From contig JAHBAO020000243.1 in NCBI GenBank assembly GCA_018500065.2, positions 1 through 23,561 on the forward strand: DNA of 23,561 nt, read 5' to 3'. The notes beneath the pieces were generated by a model that saw only the letters and a list, made by a program, of their open reading frames with translations, ran no database searches and was not told the origin of the DNA. Below, piece by piece: positions 1-5,003 of this stretch. This DNA comes from Octadecabacter sp. (GTDB lineage: Bacteria; Pseudomonadota; Alphaproteobacteria; Rhodobacterales; Rhodobacteraceae). Within the stretch, counting starts at the first letter, position 1. Each line of letters opens with the position of its first letter. The translations under genes and the position numbers were made by a program.

Positions 1-845
1 AGATGCGTGCGCCAGCGAAAAACAGAACGCCAACGCGACGTGCTGGGTTTGATGCTGAAGAATACACTACGCTTACACGTTATCTGCGCAGTTATAGGGA
101 TTGTGTTGGGGTGTTTGCTGATAAGCGAGTGAATGCTTGGCATAAAGTGCAACGACAGCAGATGTATTATTTTGTGCTGTTTTTGGCGAACAGTGGACTG
201 CGTGTTGGCGAAGCACGTGAGATGCTGTGGAGTGATGTTAAGTTTGATGTTGCTGTTGAAGGCAGCGACAGTGTGATTGCTGAAGTGCGTGTGAGTAAGG
301 CTACGAAAAAAGGCGAGGCACGTTTTGTGCAGACGCAGCCGAATGCAAACAGTTTGCTAAAGCGTTGGCGCGAAACAACGGCATATAACAAACACAACGA
401 TTTGGTTTGGTTTGGGCAAGTGGATGCTGCGACACGTGAAGTTGGCAAATTTACAGACTTAAACAGAGGCTTTCAGTTATTTCTAAAGCGTGTGCCGTAT
501 AACGAACGTGTGGATGGTTTGCTGTATGATAGGGACGGCGACAAGCGTAGTTTATACAGTTTGCGGCACACTTACGCGACACTGCGTTTGCAAAAGGGTG
601 ATGTGAGTATTTACGATTTGGCGATGAATATGGGATGCAAAGTTGCGCAGATTGAAAATCATTACAGTCACGTGCTGACACAGCAGCGCAGACACGAGAT
701 TACGAAAACAAAGCGCAAGACAGCAGCAGTTGTGGAAGATGTTGTGGATGCAGAAGATGGCTTTGCGCTTGAAGCACTAAAGCGTTTTAGACGTGGCGAG
801 TTGAGTGAAGCAGCACTGCTTGAGATAATGAAATTGCCGCAATAA
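1..845 (+). CDS. Tyrosine recombinase (integrase), catalytic domain, 5' end cut by window edge
   Basis: This is a phage/island-type site-specific tyrosine recombinase that would cut and rejoin DNA at attachment sites. Counting from the ATG at position 3, the catalytic Arg is in SGLRVGEAREML (Arg67), a Lys follows in SKATKKGEARF (102-103), box II is YSLRHTYAT (Tyr185, Arg188, His189), where Tyr takes the place of the usual first His, and the nucleophile is Tyr221 in ENHYSHV. The N-terminal core-binding domain found in complete family members is absent, and the frame is open to the window edge, so the ATG at 3 is probably internal and the gene is partial rather than truly short. About 60 residues follow the nucleophile, ending in a charged tail. 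It converges on the second recombinase gene with almost no space between. Codon use (CGT, TTG, GTG, AAG) differs from the chromosomal genes to the right. Confidence 0.88.
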   Translation, partial: MRAPAKNRTPTRRAGFDAEEYTTLTRYLRSYRDCVGVFADKRVNAWHKVQRQQMYYFVLFLANSGLRVGEAREMLWSDVKFDVAVEGSDSVIAEVRVSKATKKGEARFVQTQPNANSLLKRWRETTAYNKHNDLVWFGQVDAATREVGKFTDLNRGFQLFLKRVPYNERVDGLLYDRDGDKRSLYSLRHTYATLRLQKGDVSIYDLAMNMGCKVAQIENHYSHVLTQQRRHEITKTKRKTAAVVEDVVDAEDGFALEALKRFRRGELSEAALLEIMKLPQ

Positions 846-848
846 TTG

Positions 849-1412
849 TTAAACTAACTCTACAGCATTCGCCAACTGTTCTGCGTTAACGTCAATGTAT
901 CGCTGTGTTGTTGCTATGCTGCTGTGCCCAGCAAGTTCTGCCAGCACACGCACTCCAACGCCTTTGCTTGCTAAGCGTGTGATAAACGTGCGTCTACCGC
1001 TGTGTGATGTTGCGTGTTTGAGACTGCACTGTTGGAAGATGTGTATGAGCAATTGACACATTGTGTTGGCACTAAAGAAACTGCCTTTCTGACTGCAGAA
1101 CAGTGGCGCAGTGGGTTGCTTGCGTAGCGTTGGGTAATATTGGGCAAGTTGGCGTTTGAGTGTTTTGTTAACGTAAACAGTGCGTGTGCGTGCCCCCTTT
1201 GTTGCTGCTGCTGACAACACAAATGAACTGTGCACGTTGCCAACGCTGTCATACACATCGCAGATACGCAGTGCTGCAAGTTCCTTTGCACGTAAGCCAG
1301 CGTGTAAACTAAACACGAAGATTGTTGTGTCGCGCAGTGCGTGTTGACGAGTTGAGCAGTATGCAAGCACACGTTTTATCTCTGCGTCTTTTAGTGTCTT
1401 TGCTTGTCGCAT
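849..1412 (-). CDS. Short, complete tyrosine recombinase (XerC/D-like catalytic domain only)
   Basis: A 187-residue tyrosine recombinase with the full active-site set: Arg41 (AGLRAKEL), Lys72 (ATKGARTRT), His137 and Arg140 (HSGRRTF), His163 (AGHSSIATT) and Tyr172 (QRYID). The start is the ATG at 1412 because GGAG lies six bases upstream; an in-frame TTG at 1424 overlaps that ribosome binding site. Family members normally carry a separate N-terminal DNA-binding domain, which is absent here, so the protein is about 100 residues shorter than XerC or XerD. Such catalytic-only forms occur on mobile elements. Three bases separate its stop from the stop of the convergent recombinase at 845. Whether the two enzymes act on the same site or one does integration and the other resolution cannot be told from sequence. 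It lies downstream of the Rep-like gene on the same strand. Confidence 0.88.
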   Translation of the reverse strand: MRQAKTLKDAEIKRVLAYCSTRQHALRDTTIFVFSLHAGLRAKELAALRICDVYDSVGNVHSSFVLSAAATKGARTRTVYVNKTLKRQLAQYYPTLRKQPTAPLFCSQKGSFFSANTMCQLLIHIFQQCSLKHATSHSGRRTFITRLASKGVGVRVLAELAGHSSIATTQRYIDVNAEQLANAVELV

Positions 1413-1516
1413 TATCGTCTCCAAATCCCATAAGTGTCAGTAATTAAGTGTAAATTCTGATGTTGTGTTTGGACAACGATAAAGTGTCTGCAAATGAGTT
1501 GTTCGATAACAAGCAC

Positions 1517-1720
1517 TTACAGCAGAACCCCATACAATACATATTGTATGACATTCTTGTTTGTTTGCAGTGCGTTGTGTCCAAACAGTGTGTTCGAACC
1601 TACTGTTTTGTTTGAGTGTGTTTGAAACACTGTGTTGCAAGCAATACGAAACACTACGCCGTCCCCAAACATACGGCGTGTGCTGTCGTATAAACTGTCT
1701 GTGCTAACTTCAGTCTGCAT
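1517..1720 (-). CDS. Possible small ORF overlapping the Rep-like gene end
   Basis: A 67-codon frame begins with ATG at 1720, inside the last codons of the Rep-like gene whose stop is at 1710-1712, so the two overlap by 11 bases as in translationally coupled pairs. The product has no recognised motif, no membrane segment and an Asn/Thr/Val-rich C-terminal half. The frame runs through several inverted repeats, which argues against coding. I keep it only because of the overlap; it may equally be a chance frame in AC-rich sequence. Confidence 0.25.
   Translation of the reverse strand: MQTEVSTDSLYDSTRRMFGDGVVFRIACNTVFQTHSNKTVGSNTLFGHNALQTNKNVIQYVLYGVLL
1531..1550. repeat. Perfect inverted repeat, 8-bp arms
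   Basis: CATACAAT (1531-1538) and ATTGTATG (1543-1550) are exact reverse complements around the 4-base centre ACAT. The AT-rich symmetric site lies upstream of the short recombinase gene. It could be an operator or part of a recombination core site; a 4-base centre is shorter than the 6-8 bp overlap region usual for tyrosine recombinases. Confidence 0.5.
1625..1637. promoter_or_regulatory. Palindromic site, copy 2 of a repeated 12-bp word
   Basis: Read on the - strand this is CAACACAGTGTTT, identical over 12 bases to the palindrome at 2295-2307 in the divergent promoter region of the same element. It abuts another near-palindrome, GTGTTTGAAACAC (1618-1630). Two copies of one palindromic word in a 700-bp span suggest binding sites for an element-encoded protein (repressor or Rep); the protein is unknown. 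Confidence 0.35.
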
Positions 1721-2300
1721 AAACAGCAGCGTTGGGTATAAATGTGTTGTCTACGTCCCAAGTGCTTATGTCGCCTACAATCTTCTGCTTGTCATAATGT
1801 GCCTCTTTTAGAACGTAGAAATTTAAGCCTTTGCTGCTGCCTATAATTGTTTGTGTGTGCACGTCTTTGCTTTGCCTACAGTTTGTCCAAGTGTGCCTAA
1901 ATATGCTGTCGATTGTTGCTGCTTGCCTAAAGTGCTTTGGGATATTGCCTAATATGATGTTGAAATGTGTTGTGAGTGTTTGTGGTTGCGCTGTATTGGT
2001 GGCTTCGATGGTTGTAAGTGCGAGTGGGCGATAAAGATGTGGCTTGCGACGCACGAGGTTTGACTGTGTTGGGTGCAGCGCAGCAGCAAGCACGTTGAGT
2101 GTGTGTCGCAAGTCTTGCTTTGCTGCTTGGATGCGTGCGTGCAGCGTTTTGGCTGACAAACGTGCTGGGCAAATGTTTGTGTGTGCAACGACATAGAATT
2201 GCGCCAAATCTGCTTGTGCGTCGAAAAGTTGCTGTATGTCAGTCGCGTTGTAAGTCCGCATGTCCAAATCCAATAAATACTCGTGTGCAAACACCAACAC
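1710..2300 (-). CDS. Candidate rolling-circle replication initiator (HUH-endonuclease-like)
   Basis: A 196-residue protein, not firmly recognised. Three stretches fall in the order expected of rolling-circle Rep proteins: a beta strand LALTTIEA (93-100, motif I-like), THFNIILGNIP (His112-Phe-Asn114, motif II-like but with Asn for the second His), and GLNFYVLKEAHYD (Tyr162 and Lys165, matching a Y-x-x-K motif III). Between them lies a helical segment with a Trp (TWTNC). In HUH enzymes the Tyr nicks one strand and stays covalently attached to DNA. The first 85 residues look helical and Gln/Ala-rich. The long frame starts with GTG at 2300, which lies within a palindrome and has no ribosome binding site; the ATG at 2261 (183 residues) is an equally good start. 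Its coding strand is AC-rich, the reverse of the neighbouring + strand genes. Alternative: an unrelated element-specific protein. Confidence 0.5.
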   Translation of the reverse strand: MLVFAHEYLLDLDMRTYNATDIQQLFDAQADLAQFYVVAHTNICPARLSAKTLHARIQAAKQDLRHTLNVLAAALHPTQSNLVRRKPHLYRPLALTTIEATNTAQPQTLTTHFNIILGNIPKHFRQAATIDSIFRHTWTNCRQSKDVHTQTIIGSSKGLNFYVLKEAHYDKQKIVGDISTWDVDNTFIPNAAVYAD

Positions 2301-2307
2301 AGTGTTG
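2295..2307. promoter_or_regulatory. Palindromic operator candidate between divergent genes
   Basis: CAACAC-A-GTGTTG has perfect 6-bp arms. It lies between the - strand Rep-like gene and the + strand small-gene operon starting at 2337, where one bound protein could control both directions. Twelve of its bases recur in inverted orientation at 1625-1637. It overlaps the GTG that would start the longest form of the Rep-like gene, which favours the downstream ATG at 2261. Confidence 0.4.
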
Positions 2308-2336
2308 CTGTGTATTTATGCGCAGAGGAGAAATTG

Positions 2337-2666
2337 ATGACGAAAACGGTTTTGGATGAGATTAAGCAAGCATTGATGGCTGCAAATGCAGTGCAAGGCG
2401 AACAAGAGTTTTGCGTTGCTTGGTTGGGCAAGAACGCAAGTTATATGCGTGTTTTGCGTTTCCAACAGTTGCAACCAAGTGCTGATGCATTGGCTGTTTG
2501 TGCAAGTAAATTGAATTACTACACGCAGCGATTGGAGAGCAGCAGTGACAGCAAGCACAAGCAATGGGCGCAACGCTTTGCAGTGCTGCACAGTAAGTGC
2601 ACAACGGCACTAAACGAACAAGCACGGACAAAGTGGCAAGCAGCAGAACGAATGGGCGCTGTGTGA
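2337..2666 (+). CDS. Small helical protein, first gene of the element's small-gene operon (DUF6626-like)
   Basis: A 109-residue protein. The ATG at 2337 is chosen because GAGGAG (2325-2330) lies six bases upstream; the longer frame from 2283 has no ribosome binding site. The pattern of an N-terminal helix, a WLG(K/R)-x-x-SYMRVLRF stretch (29-41) and PSADALAVCASKL (46-58) resembles, from memory, the small family DUF6626 found in Rhodobacterales and their mobile elements; this was not checked by search. The layout (short helix, WLG turn, helix with Tyr and Arg) could be a compact DNA-binding fold, but no function is known to me. The next gene starts one base after this stop, so co-translation is likely. 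Confidence 0.65.
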   Translation: MTKTVLDEIKQALMAANAVQGEQEFCVAWLGKNASYMRVLRFQQLQPSADALAVCASKLNYYTQRLESSSDSKHKQWAQRFAVLHSKCTTALNEQARTKWQAAERMGAV

Positions 2667-2667
2667 A

Positions 2668-2766
2668 ATGAGTTTTAGACGTAGAAAAAACGTGCAGCGG
2701 TTTTTGGTAGGGAGTTACTTACAGTTTTGGGGTGGTGATTTTGCACATATGGGGGTGGCGCAGTGA
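2668..2766 (+). CDS. Micro-ORF, 32 residues, coupled to both neighbours
   Basis: A 32-codon frame starts with ATG one base after the stop of the 2337-2666 gene and ends in a GTGA overlap with the GTG start of the next gene (stop TGA at 2764-2766, start GTG at 2763-2765). The product begins MSFRRRKNVQRF, strongly basic, and continues with the aromatic, hydrophobic stretch FLVGSYLQFWGGDF. Tight packing on both sides is what supports it; no homologue is recognised. It may be a real small basic membrane-associated or nucleic-acid-binding peptide, or a leader frame that only couples translation to the next gene. Confidence 0.45.
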   Translation: MSFRRRKNVQRFLVGSYLQFWGGDFAHMGVAQ

Positions 2767-3059
2767 GTGCTTTGGCTGATGTGCAACGTGCGTTGAACAC
2801 GATACGAGACATAACGAATAAAGAACAAGCAGCAGTGCGTTTGGAGGTGCTGAGGCTTTTGGCAAGCACGATTGCGGACGAGGCACGTGATATTGAAGGC
2901 GTGAAGGTGAAAGCAGCAAAGCGTGTTAAGCAGTTGCCAACGCTGCCCATACCCAAGTCTGCCAACACACCCAAGCAAATCCAAGCAGCGCCAACGCAGC
3001 AAGTGTCACAGCAAGACTTCGAGCCCAAACAGCAGCAAGCACCTATAGCAGCTAAGTAG
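2763..3059 (+). CDS. Small protein with helical N-terminus and Pro/Gln-rich tail
   Basis: A 98-residue protein with a GTG start supported by the GGGGGTGG run at 2754-2761 and by the 4-base GTGA overlap with the micro-ORF before it. Residues 1-60 look alpha-helical and charged (EQAAVRLEVLRLLASTIADEA), with a basic patch KVKAAKRVKQ. Residues 60-98 are rich in Pro, Gln and Ala and probably disordered. No family is recognised. Placement as third gene of the 2337-3059 operon suggests a role in the element's replication or maintenance, but that is only context. It is followed by a stem-loop four bases after its stop. Confidence 0.55.
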   Translation: MSALADVQRALNTIRDITNKEQAAVRLEVLRLLASTIADEARDIEGVKVKAAKRVKQLPTLPIPKSANTPKQIQAAPTQQVSQQDFEPKQQQAPIAAK

Positions 3060-3062
3060 TGC

Positions 3063-3083
3063 TTACATCGGAAAACGATGTAA
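3063..3083 (+). repeat. Stem-loop, 8-bp perfect stem with GAAAA loop
   Basis: TTACATCG (3063-3070) pairs with CGATGTAA (3076-3083) around the loop GAAAA. It lies just after the stop of the 2763-3059 gene. There is no T run after it, so it does not look like an intrinsic terminator. It could be a nick-site hairpin for a Rep protein, a single-strand initiation structure or an RNA processing/stability element. Confidence 0.6.
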
Positions 3084-3196
3084 CAGTGCTGTGCAGTGGT
3101 GGCGTAGAGCACGTGTGTGCTTGCTGTATGGTGTCAGTTTGAGGGTAGGGTGCGTTGAGTGCTACACGCTGTGAGGACGCTGTGTGTGCTTTTTTT

Positions 3197-3211
3197 TGCT
3201 GGAAAACAGCA
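3197..3211 (+). repeat. Stem-loop, 5-bp stem with GAAAA loop
   Basis: TGCTG (3197-3201) pairs with CAGCA (3207-3211) around the loop GAAAA, the same loop as at 3071-3075, with GGAAAAC at the apex of both. A run of eight T residues (3190-3197) precedes it rather than follows it, so it is not a + strand terminator. Confidence 0.5.
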
Positions 3212-3291
3212 GATTTATCGTGTTTGAGTAGGTTGAACGCTGCTTTGGTTGAGTGGCATAGTGAGACTTGGATTAGAAAGGGCTAAGGCTG

Positions 3292-3573
3292 ATGGCATTT
3301 TTGATGATAGTGATAATGATTGCTGGGGTGGCGCAGCTGTATTTGGGGTATGTAGGTATTGAAGATTGGTTAGGTAATGGTTGGGCGCTTGGCGCATTGG
3401 CGTTAGCATTCTTTGCAAGAATAATGTTGCCATTAACAGTAGGCACATATTTGGCGATGACTAATGTTTATGGCTACGAATGGTGGATTGCAGCAATAGT
3501 TGCTGCGCCTGGTTTATTACTAATTGTTCCTGCAATGGTAACCGATATATTTTCCAAAGTTTTCAACAAGTGA
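3292..3573 (+). CDS. Small membrane protein, three predicted transmembrane segments
   Basis: A 93-residue, mostly hydrophobic protein with likely membrane spans at about 2-20, 31-52 and 64-86, and a positively charged C-terminus (FSKVFNK). A conserved-looking loop NVYGYEWW joins spans two and three. GAAAGGG (3276-3282) serves as ribosome binding site. No family is recognised with certainty. The next gene starts 11 bases after its stop, so the two form a cassette. Base composition changes here: the G/T excess of 1-3290 gives way to ordinary AT-rich coding sequence, suggesting that this pair is cargo acquired separately from the recombinase/Rep part. Confidence 0.65.
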   Translation: MAFLMIVIMIAGVAQLYLGYVGIEDWLGNGWALGALALAFFARIMLPLTVGTYLAMTNVYGYEWWIAAIVAAPGLLLIVPAMVTDIFSKVFNK

Positions 3574-3583
3574 GTTTTAGTTA

Positions 3584-4159
3584 ATGTTTGGGTTCGGACA
3601 AAAAGCAAAATTAAAAAAGATGGGTGAAGAACTTAAGGGGGCAAGTTTGGCAGAGGTTGTCGAAAAGTTTGCCGACAGTAAGTTAATAGAGCGTCCATCA
3701 CTTGCTTACGACAAAGAAGTGGCGACAATTTTCAAAGAGAATATTACTAGAGAAGAAGAGCAAGATGTAGAACTTCTACTTCCAAAAATTGAAAAAATAA
3801 CTGCTGACAACAAATTAGAAGAGGGCAGTCACAATATTTATCTAGCCTACAATACATTTGAAAATTTGAGAATATATGCACTTGATTTAACGATGGCTAC
3901 GAAGATTATGGATAACACTGATGAAGCTGTTAACTATTTGTTTGATACGTGGCTAAAAGTGCCGCCTATTTATTACGTGCTTCCGATATTATTTCCAGCA
4001 AAGTGTGGTGGGCGCATAGAAGATTTTTCAATCGACAGAGATGTGCGCTTTGCTATGATTGATGGCTTGTTTGGGCGGCTTAATAATACTGAAGGCTTCA
4101 GTCGTCTTGTCAGCGCATTTGCAGAAGAGCATCCATACTTTCGGCAATACCCCTTATAG
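3584..4159 (+). CDS. Hypothetical soluble protein in cassette with the membrane protein
   Basis: A 191-residue acidic protein with an amphipathic basic start (MFGFGQKAKLKKMGEEL), a predominantly helical body, and one hydrophobic stretch, VPPIYYVLPILFP (126-138), too short and Pro-rich for a confident membrane span. No motif or family is recognised. ATG at 3584 follows the stop of the membrane gene by 10 bases with only a weak ribosome binding site, so translation is probably coupled. AT-rich codons (AAA, GAA, ATT, TTA) differ from the G/T-rich genes to the left and the GC-richer chromosome to the right. A pair of a small membrane protein plus a soluble partner on a mobile element is a layout seen among accessory, defence and immunity genes, but nothing in the sequence assigns such a role. 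Confidence 0.65.
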   Translation: MFGFGQKAKLKKMGEELKGASLAEVVEKFADSKLIERPSLAYDKEVATIFKENITREEEQDVELLLPKIEKITADNKLEEGSHNIYLAYNTFENLRIYALDLTMATKIMDNTDEAVNYLFDTWLKVPPIYYVLPILFPAKCGGRIEDFSIDRDVRFAMIDGLFGRLNNTEGFSRLVSAFAEEHPYFRQYPL

Positions 4160-4181
4160 CATATAGATAGCATAAACCTAA

Positions 4182-4205
4182 AATATCAAATAAATAATTG
4201 ATATT
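4182..4205. repeat. AT-rich inverted repeat at the probable element edge
   Basis: AATATCAA (4182-4189) and TTGATATT (4198-4205) form a perfect 8-bp stem with an 8-base AT-rich loop. It runs straight into four tandem TTAA units (4204-4219). It follows the last cargo gene by 22 bases and could be its terminator, a recombination-related site, or simply AT-rich edge sequence. Confidence 0.4.
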
Positions 4206-4264
4206 AATTAATTAATTAAGATACCGAATAGCCAAGCGTTAAGCTTTACGGACATCGAAATACG

Positions 4265-4299
4265 AAAGGGCGCACCACACCGGTTGCGCCCTTTTTGTT
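4265..4299 (+). terminator. Intrinsic terminator
   Basis: AAAGGGCGCA (4265-4274) and TGCGCCCTTT (4285-4294) form a perfect 10-bp stem with a 10-base loop, followed by T residues (CTTTTTGTTTT). On the + strand it would end transcription of the 3292-4159 cassette, about 105 bases upstream. The reverse orientation also has a short T run and could stop - strand transcription from the tetR unit. Confidence 0.75.
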
Positions 4300-4321
4300 T
4301 TCGCTTCTTTTGTTTGAAAAT

Positions 4322-4378
4322 ACCTCAGGAGGTCTGGAGGACTGGTCCTCCAGCGGATCGGATTTGGCGCAGCCAAAT
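4322..4378. repeat. Cluster of three inverted repeats downstream of tetR
   Basis: Three adjacent inverted repeats: ACCT-cagg-AGGT (4322-4333), CTGGAGGAC-tg-GTCCTCCAG (4334-4353, perfect 9-bp arms) and ATTTGGC-gca-GCCAAAT (4362-4378). They lie just beyond the - strand tetR stop (4383), so they may act as a terminator or 3' protection structure. They also lie where the foreign segment meets the chromosome, so one could be part of an attachment site. Confidence 0.5.
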
Positions 4379-4382
4379 TCGA

Positions 4383-5003
4383 TTACTCGCTATCAGGTCG
4401 CACTAACCCAAGACCACGCAAGTACACCCCAATACCAGTCTCCAGCAAGTCCTCAGGCGGAAATGGCGACTTTGTACCCGGAGATCCGCGTGCAAACAGT
4501 TCAACCACCCCGTGGCTCATCGCCCAGATGTGGGCGCTGAACATCTGTGGGGGTGGGCGTTTCTCTTCGGGAATGTGCATAGACAGCTCGACAGCCGCCT
4601 TTTCCAACACGCCCATCGCGCGGGTTGCGGCATCGTTAAGGTCTGGTGTGCGCTGTATTGAAATGCCGCTCTCAAACATCGCAACATAATGGCCGGGATA
4701 TTTGCGGGCAAACGCGAGGTAGGCACGACCTGTGGCCTCGAATGAGGCCAGAGCAGAAGGTTGGCCCTTGGCGTAGGCGTATTCCATCAAGTCTGCAAAA
4801 ATTTCATACCCTTGTCGCGCGGCCTCGGCGATCAGGTCTTCGCGTCCTTCAAAGTGGCGATAGACGGCGGCAGGGGTGACGCCAGCTTCGCGGGCGGCTT
4901 CAGATAATGTAAACCCTGTCGGGCCTTTTTCCTCAATCAAACGCAACGCGCCATCAACCAGCGCGCGCTTCAGATCACCGTGATGATACCCGCGTTTAGC
5001 CAC
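4383..5003 (-). CDS. TetR/AcrR-family transcriptional regulator
   Basis: A TetR-type repressor: an N-terminal helix-turn-helix (about residues 31-50, TLSEAAREAGVTPAAVYRHF, followed by EGREDLI) and a helical C-terminal ligand domain. I place the start at the GTG at 5003, giving 206 residues beginning MAKRGYHHGDLKRALVDGAL as is usual for the family, because GGAG lies seven bases upstream; the longer frame begins with a TTG at 5024 and has no such site. The start overlaps the PPK2 stop by 8 bases, so it is the last gene of the hydrolase-PPK2-tetR unit. TetR regulators often repress their own operon; the 15-bp palindrome at 6923-6937 in front of the unit is a fitting operator. The ligand cannot be read from the sequence. 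Confidence 0.88.
   Translation of the reverse strand: MAKRGYHHGDLKRALVDGALRLIEEKGPTGFTLSEAAREAGVTPAAVYRHFEGREDLIAEAARQGYEIFADLMEYAYAKGQPSALASFEATGRAYLAFARKYPGHYVAMFESGISIQRTPDLNDAATRAMGVLEKAAVELSMHIPEEKRPPPQMFSAHIWAMSHGVVELFARGSPGTKSPFPPEDLLETGIGVYLRGLGLVRPDSE

Larger units (their letters stand above)
1413..1709. other. Intergenic stretch with several inverted repeats; no convincing gene
   Basis: Nearly 300 bases between two - strand genes. It contains the perfect inverted repeat CATACAAT-acat-ATTGTATG (1531-1550), TTGTT-cgat-AACAA (1499-1512), the distant pair GTTTGGACA (1467-1475) / TGTCCAAAC (1578-1586), and two abutting palindromes near 1618-1637. A 67-codon frame on the - strand covers much of it (listed separately, weak). 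The stretch could hold recombinase or Rep binding sites, or the promoter of the 849-1412 recombinase. Nothing here is assigned with certainty. Confidence 0.5.
3060..3291. other. Non-coding G/T-rich stretch with hairpins; candidate origin or structured RNA region
   Basis: No gene is seen here. It holds two stem-loops with an identical GAAAA loop (listed separately), an eight-T run at 3190-3197, and two direct copies of ACGCTGTG (3166-3173 and 3177-3184) starting 11 bp apart, about one helical turn. A promoter-like pair, TTGAAC (3233-3238) and CATAGT (3257-3262) with 18-bp spacing, precedes the gene at 3292. The combination would suit a replication origin with iteron-like repeats or a structured transcript; neither is proven. 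Confidence 0.45.

Noticed and set aside
1580..1612. tRNA T-arm-like word GGTTCGAA on the - strand
   Set aside because: The flanking five bases on each side do not pair and no acceptor or anticodon stem can be built around it.
2283..2336. N-terminal extension of the 2337 gene
   Set aside because: It has no ribosome binding site and crosses the palindrome and promoter region; the ATG at 2337 has a strong GAGGAG.
2316..2631. Two overlapping - strand frames of about 90 codons opposite the 2337-2666 gene
   Set aside because: They are Cys/His/Leu-rich mirror frames with no ribosome binding site and lie opposite a better supported gene.
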